Positions 23,644 through 30,265 of a stretch of DNA of 30,265 bases are shown in pieces; positions within the stretch are counted from its first letter, which is position 1, and each line of letters starts with the position of its first letter. Made by a program: the position numbers and the translations under genes. Source of the stretch: Oscillospiraceae bacterium (GTDB lineage Bacteria; Bacillota; Clostridia; Oscillospirales; Oscillospiraceae); NCBI GenBank assembly GCA_009776905.1, contig WRMX01000011.1, positions 750 through 31,014 of the forward strand, in the 5' to 3' direction. The notes beneath the pieces were generated by a model that made no database searches, was not told where the DNA came from, and worked only from the letters and a program-made list of their open reading frames with translations.

Positions 23644-23994
23644 ATGGCAAATGATAAAGCATATTTAGTGCCGAACCCCATAGCGCCGACCCAGCCTATA
23701 TTGATCGACCCCGACAAATGCACTGCTTGCAACAAGTGTACCGTAAAATGCCGTGTCCAGACACTGCTCCCGAACCCGGAAAAGGGCAAGCCGCCCGTCG
23801 TCGTATATCCGGAAGAGTGTTGGTATTGCGGCTGTTGCATCGAAGAGTGCAAATTCGGAGCGATGCAGATGCGCTATCCCATCAACCAGCGGTTGTTTTT
23901 CAAACGTAAGGACACCGGCGAGATTTTCCGCGTCGGAGGCCCGGACGCTCCTCCGCAAAGCTACTTCAAGCCGACGGTCGGAGACGAGTATTAA
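23644..23994 (+). CDS. Ferredoxin-type 2[4Fe-4S] protein, AprB-like electron-transfer subunit
   Basis: A 116-residue protein from ATG 23644, with the ribosome binding site (AAGGAGGG) inside the end of the flavoprotein gene, so the two are translationally coupled. Two complete cluster motifs are present: C26-x2-C29-x2-C32-x3-C36 and C59-x2-C62-x2-C65-x3-C69; an extra C64 sits in the second. The second motif lacks the proline that usually follows the last cysteine of bacterial ferredoxins. The tail after residue 75, with NQRLFFKRKDTGE, resembles the extension by which AprB wraps around AprA. It should carry electrons to or from the preceding flavoprotein, and perhaps serves the copy-1 paralogue as well. 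Confidence 0.9.
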   Translation: MANDKAYLVPNPIAPTQPILIDPDKCTACNKCTVKCRVQTLLPNPEKGKPPVVVYPEECWYCGCCIEECKFGAMQMRYPINQRLFFKRKDTGEIFRVGGPDAPPQSYFKPTVGDEY

Positions 23995-24004
23995 GGTTTA
24001 ACAA

Positions 24005-24038
24005 TTCACGCCCGGTGAGGCAGATGCAAGGGTGTGAA
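24005..24038 (+). terminator. Possible hairpin at the end of the importer/redox operon
   Basis: TTCACGCCC (24005-24013) can pair with GGGTGTGAA (24030-24038), with one wobble and a 16-base loop, ten bases after the ferredoxin stop. No T tract follows, so it would be a weak or rho-assisted end. The rest of the gap to 24173 shows nothing definite. Confidence 0.3.
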
Positions 24039-24173
24039 CGGGAGCGTCTTAAGTGGAATTATCGATTTAGAGCACGGCTAAACAGTTAGCAATTTTCTTT
24101 ATGCAAATATACAAACATGATACGATTGTCTGTTATATTGTCGAAAACACGATATTTCGGAGATGATTGTGCC

Positions 24174-24980
24174 ATGAAAAAACACAGCGAAAATGTCACC
24201 GCAAGGAAGCTACGGAGGATAATGATTGTCATTATCTCCGTGGCTTCCTATGTTTTGACGGTCGTCAGCTTTATTATGATGCTGCTCGGCTTCCCGGGAA
24301 TGGATATCGTTTTCTTCCTTGCTCTGCTGATGTCTTGCATCATCTCCGCTTACATGCTGCTTAAAAGGCTCAAAGCATCGGAGCGGCACGCGAGACTCGC
24401 GACAGTCCTTATGCGCTGCATGTTCATCTGCATCGCTGCAGGGCTTGCGGGTTTTTTCGTGTTGCAGGGATTGATTTTTTCGGGCGCTCATTCCGAAGAA
24501 TCGCAAGCCGACTGCATCATCATTCTCGGCGCAGGGATTTATGGCGAGTATCCCAGCAGGATTCTGTTGTCGAGGCTCGATGCCGCAATTGAATATATGG
24601 GCTCATATGATGATATCCCGATCATTGTTTCCGGCGGGCAGGGCCCCGGCGAGAGCATCTCCGAAGCTGAGGCAATGCTCCGCTATTTGTCGCGCAAGGG
24701 AGTCGATGAGTCTCGTATCATCAAGGAAGAGGCTTCGACGAGCACTTGGGAGAACCTATCGTATTCGTTCGATTTGATGGCCGAGATGGGCATGGATTCA
24801 GATGTTTCTACGGTTGCAATTGTTACAAACGATTTTCATCTTTATAGGGCGAAGCATATTGCCGGTACTTTTGGCGTCGATGCTGTCGGCGTGTCCGCAA
24901 AGACGCCTTATCCTAGCTTGCGTGTGCTTTATCATTTCCGCGAAGCTGTGGCGTTGATGAAGGATTTTCTATTGATATGA
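24174..24980 (+). CDS. YdcF/SanA-like (DUF218) membrane protein
   Basis: The protein is 268 residues from ATG 24174 (GGAG eleven bases upstream); the frame is open to 24117, but those residues would precede a basic N-terminus that already looks complete. Three hydrophobic segments are visible at about 15-38, 43-62 and 80-103, followed by the conserved DUF218 domain. That domain begins ADCIIILGAGIYG, continues IPIIVSGGQGPGE and STSTWENLSYS, and ends with VTNDFHLYRAKHIA. YdcF-family proteins are linked to envelope maintenance and cell-wall integrity, but their reaction is unresolved. Its direction matches the neighbours, but it has no obvious link to the redox pathway and may belong to the envelope genes on the right. 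Confidence 0.85.
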   Translation: MKKHSENVTARKLRRIMIVIISVASYVLTVVSFIMMLLGFPGMDIVFFLALLMSCIISAYMLLKRLKASERHARLATVLMRCMFICIAAGLAGFFVLQGLIFSGAHSEESQADCIIILGAGIYGEYPSRILLSRLDAAIEYMGSYDDIPIIVSGGQGPGESISEAEAMLRYLSRKGVDESRIIKEEASTSTWENLSYSFDLMAEMGMDSDVSTVAIVTNDFHLYRAKHIAGTFGVDAVGVSAKTPYPSLRVLYHFREAVALMKDFLLI

Positions 24981-25052
24981 TAGCTGGTTATTCAGGACTT
25001 TGCGCTCGGGCGTACATAGATACGAAATGATTACGATTGAGATGATTATAGG

Positions 25053-25080
25053 TTGACTTTGACGGAAATTTTGGTATGCT
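25053..25080 (+). promoter_or_regulatory. Candidate promoter of the FAD-dependent reductase at 25119
   Basis: TTGACT (25053-25058) and TATGCT (25075-25080) are separated by 16 bases and lie about 40 bases before the ATG. The boxes match consensus at five and four positions. An A+T-rich stretch follows. Confidence 0.4.
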
Positions 25081-25118
25081 TATGGTAATATCAAAATTTT
25101 TTTAATGAGGTGAAGGAA

Positions 25119-26711
25119 ATGCCGGCAAATCTGGAGATGAAATTTTACAGCAACCGCGCACCAAAGAGCGGATATTCCTGGGAGACGCCGCCGGAAGCAA
25201 TACCCGAGTCGGACATAGCGGAGACCTTGGAGGCAGACGCAGTCATCATCGGCGGCGGCATCAGCGGCCTTGCAGCGGGCGCGCGCTGCTCGTCGCAAGG
25301 CATTGACTGCATCATGCTCGACAAAAACGAGAAGATGACAGCCCTCGCAGGCCAATTTGCCGCCATCAACACAAAAGAGATGGCGGATCACGGCATCTAT
25401 GTCGATAAAAAGCAGCTCGCTGCCGATTGGTTGAAAGTCAGCGGGAGCCGCATCGAGGAAGAGTTGCTTTGGATATTCATCAACCGCAGCGCAGAAGGCT
25501 TTGAATGGATGCTCAGCCTCACAGGTGGCAATGTATATCCAAAGGTATATGTCGGGTATAAAGGGCCGATGTTCAACGAATACCTCGCCACCCACCATAT
25601 TTATCTCAAAGAGGGCTGCAAGGACTATAAGTTTGGCGGAGGAGGAATGCTCGCCTGCGAGATTCTGGAAAAGGAGTTTTTGAAAAACGGCGGCAAGCTG
25701 TTCCGTGGTACTGCCGCCATATATCTCGAAAAGGATTCGAGCGGCCGCGTCGTTTCTTGCATCGCCAAATGTCCCGATGGCAAATATCGCCGATATAAAG
25801 GCAAAAAGGCGGTCGTGCTGGCAACGGGCGACTGCAGCGACGACAGGGAGATGTTGGAGGCGTTTTGCCCCATCGGGACAAGACCCGCAAAGCAGATCAA
25901 AAGGGTCGGCAACACGGGCGACGGGCAGAAAATGGCATATTGGGCGGGCGCCGCGCTGGATAATCCGGAATGGGCGCCAACGCTTCACGCGCTGGGATAT
26001 GGCGGCACTCAGTTCTTCTTCCTGCATGTCAATCGCCTTGGGAAGAGGTTTATGAACGAGGACACATGGATGCAGGCGAAATCCATTCGCTGCCTCATGC
26101 AGCCGGGCGGAGATTTCGCATATTCCGTCTTCGACAGCAAATATCTGGACGAGATTGCGGAGCGTTGGGACATCCTCGGCGGCCAGGGCATGGTGCCGCA
26201 CCACATGGTCGATGAGGCATTTGACAGAGAAGCTCTCGCGCAGTCAATCGAAAACCTCATTATCGGGAAAAATATGCGGCCTGATATCCACGAAGCGGGC
26301 GAAGTCAATGGCTACAGGGCAGACACGATTGAGGAGCTTGCTGCAATGATCGATGTTCCTGCAGACAATCTGGCAGCAAGCATCAAGCGGTATAATGAGC
26401 TTGTCGCGCAGGGCGATGATACTGATTTTGGAAAGCGCGCCATCATGCTAACTCCGATTGTCAAGCCGCCTTTCTATGCGTTGAGATGGGGCCCCTCATT
26501 GCTTGATATTTTCGGCGGCGCGTTGATCAATTCGCATTTGAATGTTATCGGCGCCGACAGCGATCCTATCCCCGGGCTTTATGCCGTTGGGAACGCTGCA
26601 GGCGGCATGTATGCCGTCGATTATCCTCTTTTGCTCAATGGGAACAGTTATGGCAGGGCATTGGCATATTGCTTGCAGCTTGCGGACAGCATAAACGGGA
26701 AGTTGGGCTAG
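25119..26711 (+). CDS. FAD-binding oxidoreductase, fumarate/urocanate reductase or ketosteroid-dehydrogenase type
   Basis: The protein is 530 residues from ATG 25119, with GAGGTG six bases upstream. The FAD Rossmann motif VIIGGGISG lies at 42-50, AVVLATGDCSDDREM near 232-246 is the usual second FAD contact, and a closing block GLYAVGNAAGGMYAVDYPLL near 490-509 completes an FAD_binding_2 (PF00890-type) fold. This family includes soluble fumarate, urocanate and cinnamate-type reductases and 3-ketosteroid delta-1 dehydrogenases. It has no flavin-transfer (FMN-binding) domain, no heme motif and no Tat or Sec signal, so it is cytoplasmic and needs an outside electron partner. It is distinct from the two AprA-like proteins and adds a third type of C=C redox enzyme to the cluster. 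Confidence 0.85.
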   Translation: MPANLEMKFYSNRAPKSGYSWETPPEAIPESDIAETLEADAVIIGGGISGLAAGARCSSQGIDCIMLDKNEKMTALAGQFAAINTKEMADHGIYVDKKQLAADWLKVSGSRIEEELLWIFINRSAEGFEWMLSLTGGNVYPKVYVGYKGPMFNEYLATHHIYLKEGCKDYKFGGGGMLACEILEKEFLKNGGKLFRGTAAIYLEKDSSGRVVSCIAKCPDGKYRRYKGKKAVVLATGDCSDDREMLEAFCPIGTRPAKQIKRVGNTGDGQKMAYWAGAALDNPEWAPTLHALGYGGTQFFFLHVNRLGKRFMNEDTWMQAKSIRCLMQPGGDFAYSVFDSKYLDEIAERWDILGGQGMVPHHMVDEAFDREALAQSIENLIIGKNMRPDIHEAGEVNGYRADTIEELAAMIDVPADNLAASIKRYNELVAQGDDTDFGKRAIMLTPIVKPPFYALRWGPSLLDIFGGALINSHLNVIGADSDPIPGLYAVGNAAGGMYAVDYPLLLNGNSYGRALAYCLQLADSINGKLG

Positions 26712-26750
26712 GAATTCGCAAGACATTCCCGAGACATTAGGTGTTCTATT

Positions 26751-27533
26751 GTGACAAACATGGCAACAAAAAGAATAGGGTTCTTTTGCATAACAGCAAT
26801 AATGCTGCTTATGTCCATCGTTGGCTGCGGTGCTCGCATCGCGGCCAACGACAATGCGGAGATTCCGGCGACAAATGAAGAAATCGCGGAGTCTTCGATT
26901 ATTGTCGCGCTCCCTTCAGACACGGATGCTGACGAGGCGATCAGCCCGGATCCTCCTGAAATCATTGAGGAACTCAACACTCCCGACGAGCCACCCTCTC
27001 CCGAACCGGAGCCGGAACCCGAAAGGGAACTCATCGAGAGCTGGCCGGTTTGGATGTATATTCCAAAGTTGAATGTTGACGCGGAAATCGTTGATACCGG
27101 GACTGATTATGAAGCTGATACTATGGAGATATATCCTTCCGGCACTGTTATCTCATGGTGGCGTGAGAGTTCGATTCCGGGGAACATGGGTAATGCGATT
27201 TTCGGCGGGCACAACAAATGGAGCGGTGCAAACGGGCAGTTGCTGTTGCTGGATACGCTCGATATTGGCGACGAGATGGTGATCGTTTATGAGGATGAGT
27301 CTTCTTTGACCTTTAATCTCGAGAGTGTTTTTGTTTATGCTTTGGCGACGGCGCCTGCTGATGTTATCATGGACGTGCGCGGCGAGCCGAGGGTGACCAT
27401 CATCACTTGCAAGGAGCCGTTCAACCCGAATACTGGGACGAGCGATAATCGTATCATTGCTATTTTTAAACTTGAAAGCGATTTCGTTTTTCCGGATCCT
27501 CCAATTGAACCATTTCCATTGCGCGAAAAATAA
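26751..27533 (+). CDS. Sortase, class E/F-like, with a lipoprotein signal
   Basis: The protein is 260 residues from GTG 26751 with AGGTG seven bases upstream; ATG 26760 is an alternative. The N-terminal signal ends SIVGC, placing a lipidation Cys at residue 26, unlike the single membrane anchor of most sortases. A Pro/Glu-rich stalk follows (about 66-95), then the sortase barrel. The catalytic triad is visible: H154 in FGGHNKW, C220 in VTIITC, and R234 in SDNRIIAIF. Sortases join proteins to the cell wall or to each other by cutting a sorting motif. No LPxTG-type substrate is in the window, so its target is elsewhere, or the protein has another transpeptidase role. The class is judged from the ITC...R spacing only. 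Confidence 0.82.
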   Translation: MTNMATKRIGFFCITAIMLLMSIVGCGARIAANDNAEIPATNEEIAESSIIVALPSDTDADEAISPDPPEIIEELNTPDEPPSPEPEPEPERELIESWPVWMYIPKLNVDAEIVDTGTDYEADTMEIYPSGTVISWWRESSIPGNMGNAIFGGHNKWSGANGQLLLLDTLDIGDEMVIVYEDESSLTFNLESVFVYALATAPADVIMDVRGEPRVTIITCKEPFNPNTGTSDNRIIAIFKLESDFVFPDPPIEPFPLREK

Positions 27534-27580
27534 AAGTATTCAACACTTTAACACTTTTCATCATTATTTTACAATTTTGC

Positions 27581-27610
27581 TTGACGAGCCGCAGCTGCTT
27601 GGCGTATAAT
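27581..27610 (+). promoter_or_regulatory. Strong promoter of the Pro/Thr-rich lipoprotein gene
   Basis: TTGACG (27581-27586), an 18-base spacer and a perfect TATAAT (27605-27610). Transcription should start near 27617, giving a leader of nearly 100 bases that contains the inverted repeat CCCGCT (27665-27670) and AGCGGG (27685-27690), directly before the ATG at 27691. Confidence 0.75.
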
Positions 27611-27690
27611 CGCCTTTAAGGGGCTGCGGCCTCTTTATATCTAACGAGGTTAGTGGCTCGCATACCCGCTCGCGATGCGTAGGCAGCGGG

Positions 27691-28614
27691 ATGGTTGTAG
27701 GAGGTAAAATCATAAAAAAGCTAGTATGTATTTTTTTGGCCATTTTATTCATCACTTCGTTGGTTGCTTGCAACGACAGCAGCGGCAACACAGATAACAA
27801 CACCGGCGGCAATGACGGCTCCGGGAACACGACCGATGCCGGGGAGAGCGGCAACAATACAAACACTCCTCCAAGCGACAATACTGCAGCGTCGCCCGAT
27901 ACTTCGCCGAGCGATGAGCCTGATCCAAACGATGCCGCGCCAGGTGCCGGCGGTGGAAATGAGAGCACTTCCCCGGATACCGGCCCGTCGACGCCTTCGA
28001 CCTCATCGCCAACTCCGCCTATAGACACACCAACTCCGCCATCTCCGCCGGAAACTCCAACGCCGCCCTCCCCGCCGGAAACCCCAACGCCGGGCAATGG
28101 CGGAGATAGCGGTGAGAACGGCGAGAACGGTAGCAACGCCGGAGAAAATGGGGGCGGGACCGGCTTATCGGGAGCGCCTGCCGATATCTTGTCGAGCCTC
28201 GTGGATTCCCTCAATGCCGCTGGTCTGCAGATGCCAATGTCTTTCCCGCCCACGCCTGTCTCGGCGCAAGATAGCCAGAACGCAATAGGATTGTCTGAGG
28301 CTGATTTCAACAACTATGTTTCTGCTGCAGCGCAATCAATCGCCGCGATCGGCACATTCGCGCACCAAATCGTCATCATTCAGGGCGTCGACGACAACGC
28401 TGCCGCGCAGATAAAGAAGCTCGTTTCGGGCAGCGGAGGATATGACTCGCAAAAATGGATCTGCGTTTTCCCGGAAAAGACCGTCGCCATAGATGCAGGG
28501 CCCTATGTCCTATTGGTCGCTGCCAACCGCGATGTCGTCGATGCTGCCGTCGAGCTGTTTAAGACGGCTGCCGGCAATGCGGGCGAAGCCGTCACATTCT
28601 ACGAAGGAATCTGA
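27691..28614 (+). CDS. Pro/Thr/Asn-rich lipoprotein with a DUF4358-like C-terminal domain
   Basis: The frame opens at ATG 27691 (307 residues), but the best ribosome binding site, AGGAGG (27699-27704), lies inside it. That site is seven bases before ATA 27712, from which the protein would begin as a normal lipoprotein: KKLVCIFLAILF, then lipobox SLVAC. Translation from a non-AUG ATA is therefore possible. After the Cys comes a disordered region rich in Asn, Gly, Ser and Pro, including a repeated PTPPSPPET unit, and then a folded domain of about 120 residues. That domain contains NAIGLSEADFNNYV and QKWICVFPEKTVAIDAG and resembles DUF4358 proteins of clostridia. Function is unknown; an exposed, surface-tethered small domain is likely. 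Confidence 0.68.
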   Translation: MVVGGKIIKKLVCIFLAILFITSLVACNDSSGNTDNNTGGNDGSGNTTDAGESGNNTNTPPSDNTAASPDTSPSDEPDPNDAAPGAGGGNESTSPDTGPSTPSTSSPTPPIDTPTPPSPPETPTPPSPPETPTPGNGGDSGENGENGSNAGENGGGTGLSGAPADILSSLVDSLNAAGLQMPMSFPPTPVSAQDSQNAIGLSEADFNNYVSAAAQSIAAIGTFAHQIVIIQGVDDNAAAQIKKLVSGSGGYDSQKWICVFPEKTVAIDAGPYVLLVAANRDVVDAAVELFKTAAGNAGEAVTFYEGI

Positions 28615-28628
28615 TAATATATTCAAAC

Positions 28629-28648
28629 GTGGGGGGTTCCACCCCCAC
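28629..28648 (+). repeat. G/C-tract inverted repeat before the MBOAT gene
   Basis: GTGGGGG and CCCCCAC flank a six-base loop. It follows the lipoprotein stop by 14 bases. No T tract follows, so it is not a standard terminator. It resembles short dispersed palindromes seen in many genomes. Confidence 0.45.
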
Positions 28649-28686
28649 AACCCGGACGCAGCGTGCTGTGACGTGGAGGTGGCGCC

Positions 28687-30099
28687 TTGGTATTTTCCAA
28701 TCCATCGTTTTTATATTACTTTCTCCCGATAACCCTCATTTTATACTTTATCACACCAATGCCGAATGACTCCCCGCGTTATAGAAATCTGACGCTTTTC
28801 GTGATGAGCATCATCTTTTATGCATGGGGCGAGCCGAGCTACGTGTTTCTCATGGCGGCGCAATGCGTATCCGCGTGGTTTTTCGGGTTGCTTATCGAAA
28901 GATTCCGAGGCCGGAAAGCATCAAAGGCTATGATGATAGTGTCTGCCTGCGTGAGCCTGTCCGGACTGTTATTTTTTAAGTACACCAATTTCTTCATAAC
29001 AAATATCAACAGTTTATTCTCCACCGAAATCCCGCTCATCAGCTTGCTTATGCCGATCGGCATCAGCTTCTACACATTCCAAATACTGTCATATACCTTT
29101 GATCTATACAGGGGAGATACGGACGTCCAAAGAAACCCGCTGTATTTTTCAATGTATGTGACGTTGTTCCCGCAACTGATCGCCGGCCCGATCGTCAGAT
29201 ATGTTGATGTCGCGCGCGAGATAAAGAAACGAGAGCATTCCGTCGCCCGCTTTGCCAAAGGCGCGCGGCGGTTTATCATCGGATTGGGCAAGAAAATGCT
29301 GCTCGCAAACCTATTCGGCGAGCTGGTCGCGATATGCAAGGACAGCAGCGAACGCAGCGTGTTGTTCGCATGGCTGTATATCATTGCATTCGCGCTGCAA
29401 ATCTACTTTGACTTCTCCGCATACAGCGACATGGCGATCGGCCTCGGCAGCATATTGGGATTCAATTTTCGCGAAAACTTCGATTACCCATACATCGCCG
29501 ACAGCATTACGGACTTCTGGCGCCGCTGGCATATGTCGCTGTCGAGCTGGTTTCGCGACTATGTATACATCCCATTGGGCGGGAACAGGGTCAAAGCATT
29601 GCGCTTTGTCCTCAACATCATGGTCGTATGGATGCTCACGGGCTTTTGGCACGGCGCGGATTGGAATTTCATCTTATGGGGCGGTTTTTTTGGGGTAATG
29701 CTCCTGATAGAAAAATCTTTTCTGTCGAAAGCGCTCGAAAAATCGATTAAACCATTGCGCCACATATATGTCATCGTGGTCGTCCTTATAAGCTGGGTAT
29801 TTTTCGATGCTGAAGGATTTGGCCAATCATTCACGACCATCGGCCGCATGTTTGGAGCGGGCGTCGATTCGATAGCAGGAAAAGACGCGCTCTATTATCT
29901 ATGGAGCTATGCGATACCGCTGCTGCTCGGCATCATAGGTTCCACGCCGCTGCTCAAACGTTTCGCAAACTCGCTGTCAGACAATGAACGTTCGATATTG
30001 ACAGTCCTTGAGCCAATCGTCCTGCTGCTGATTTTGGCAGCCTCGACCGCAAAGATGGTCAATGGCTCGTTCAACCCATTTATATATTTTAGATTCTGA
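28687..30099 (+). CDS. MBOAT-family O-acyltransferase, AlgI-like
   Basis: A 470-residue multi-pass membrane protein that starts at TTG 28687, with GGAGGT six bases upstream. It opens with a short segment and then NPSFLYYFLPITLILYFITP, the AlgI-type first helix, and has about ten hydrophobic segments. The diagnostic MBOAT blocks are present: FDFSAYSDMAIGLG, FWRRWHMSLSSWFRDYVYIP, LGGNR, and WMLTGFWHGADWNFILWG, whose His is the catalytic residue. Such enzymes pass acetyl or other acyl groups across the membrane to extracellular polysaccharide, teichoic acid or peptidoglycan. The usual partner is an SGNH/AlgX-DltD-like protein encoded next to it; the gene starting at the right edge is a candidate. 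It belongs with the sortase and lipoprotein as an envelope block. Confidence 0.92.
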   Translation: MVFSNPSFLYYFLPITLILYFITPMPNDSPRYRNLTLFVMSIIFYAWGEPSYVFLMAAQCVSAWFFGLLIERFRGRKASKAMMIVSACVSLSGLLFFKYTNFFITNINSLFSTEIPLISLLMPIGISFYTFQILSYTFDLYRGDTDVQRNPLYFSMYVTLFPQLIAGPIVRYVDVAREIKKREHSVARFAKGARRFIIGLGKKMLLANLFGELVAICKDSSERSVLFAWLYIIAFALQIYFDFSAYSDMAIGLGSILGFNFRENFDYPYIADSITDFWRRWHMSLSSWFRDYVYIPLGGNRVKALRFVLNIMVVWMLTGFWHGADWNFILWGGFFGVMLLIEKSFLSKALEKSIKPLRHIYVIVVVLISWVFFDAEGFGQSFTTIGRMFGAGVDSIAGKDALYYLWSYAIPLLLGIIGSTPLLKRFANSLSDNERSILTVLEPIVLLLILAASTAKMVNGSFNPFIYFRF

Positions 30100-30138
30100 T
30101 CTGAGCACTTGCGAAAAAACAAAGGCAAAGATTCTTCG

Positions 30139-30212
30139 CTTCGCTCAGAATGTCAGGTGTTGCAAGGCTTTTGAGCTTCGCTCAGAATGACAGGTATTGC
30201 AAACCTTTTGAG
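30139..30212. repeat. Two tandem 37-bp repeats (dispersed-element type)
   Basis: Units 30139-30175 and 30176-30212 abut exactly and differ at four positions or so. Each begins CTTCGCTCAGAATG and ends TTTTGAG. The core with ATTCTTCGCTTCGCTCAGAAT at its left edge has imperfect dyad symmetry and resembles a short palindrome found dispersed in many unrelated bacterial genomes. They fill most of the gap between the MBOAT gene and the next start. Confidence 0.75.
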
Positions 30213-30248
30213 TTTTCGAGGACACATTATCTGCAAAAGGAGATGGGC

Positions 30249-30265
30249 ATGGCCATGGAAAACCA
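30249..30265 (+). CDS. Start of the next gene (cut by the window edge)
   Basis: AAAAGGAG (30235-30242) is followed by three in-frame ATGs at 30243, 30249 and 30255; 30249 has the best spacing (six bases). Only about six codons are visible (MAMEN), so no family can be given. The position after an AlgI-type MBOAT gene makes an SGNH/AlgX- or DltD-like partner plausible, by analogy only. Confidence 0.4.

Noticed and set aside
6521..23994. A dissimilatory sulfur pathway (AprAB)
   Set aside because: The flavoprotein/ferredoxin pair resembles AprAB, but no sat, dsr, qmo or sulfate transporter is present, and the flavoproteins are set among organic-substrate redox genes. The resemblance is at family level only.
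28629..28648. The G/C hairpin as a rho-independent terminator
   Set aside because: The stem is good but no T tract follows, so I list it only as an inverted repeat.

Overview
The window looks like chromosomal DNA of an anaerobic Bacillota, most likely class Clostridia. The evidence is strong AGGAGG-type ribosome binding sites, several TTG and GTG starts, lipoprotein signal peptides ending in a Cys followed by Asn-rich tethers, oxygen-sensitive Fe-S flavoenzymes, and a sortase. No species can be named from the sequence. No rRNA, tRNA, CRISPR array or intact mobile element was seen.

Region 1 (1-3073) is visibly A+T-richer and partly decayed. It holds the end of a PIN-domain (VapC-like) toxin, a winged-helix/nuclease gene broken by an amber codon, two small DpnD/PcfM-like genes, an intact DNA-deoxyinosine glycosylase, a HAD-type phosphatase-like gene, and a small gene broken by a frameshift and a stop. 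It reads as an accessory or mobile-element scar.

Region 2 (3074-26711) is the main feature: a dense redox and uptake cluster. On the plus strand are an Old Yellow Enzyme/2,4-dienoyl-CoA-reductase-type flavoprotein and a double-cupin protein. A bidirectional terminator separates them from a minus-strand operon that reads a second OYE-type reductase, a UroD/MtaA-like protein, an SDR dehydrogenase and an AprA/SdhA-like flavoprotein. Divergent from this operon is a MoaF-family protein. Next, behind a near-consensus promoter, comes a complete Dpp/Opp-type ABC importer (two permeases, two ATPases, substrate-binding lipoprotein). It is followed by a second paralogous binding lipoprotein, a second AprA-like flavoprotein and an AprB-like 2[4Fe-4S] ferredoxin. 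A YdcF-like membrane protein and a third type of FAD-dependent reductase close the region.

My reading (inference) is that a small organic molecule is imported by the ABC system and processed by a set of flavin reductases. The layout recalls bile-acid 7-dehydroxylation (bai) clusters, which also pair two OYE-type enzymes with an SDR, but it lacks a recognisable CoA ligase or BaiE-like dehydratase. The substrate is unknown.

Region 3 (26712-30265) concerns the cell envelope: a sortase that appears to be a lipoprotein, a Pro/Thr-rich lipoprotein with a possible non-AUG start behind a strong promoter, an AlgI-type MBOAT O-acyltransferase, tandem 37-bp repeats, and the first codons of another gene at the right edge.
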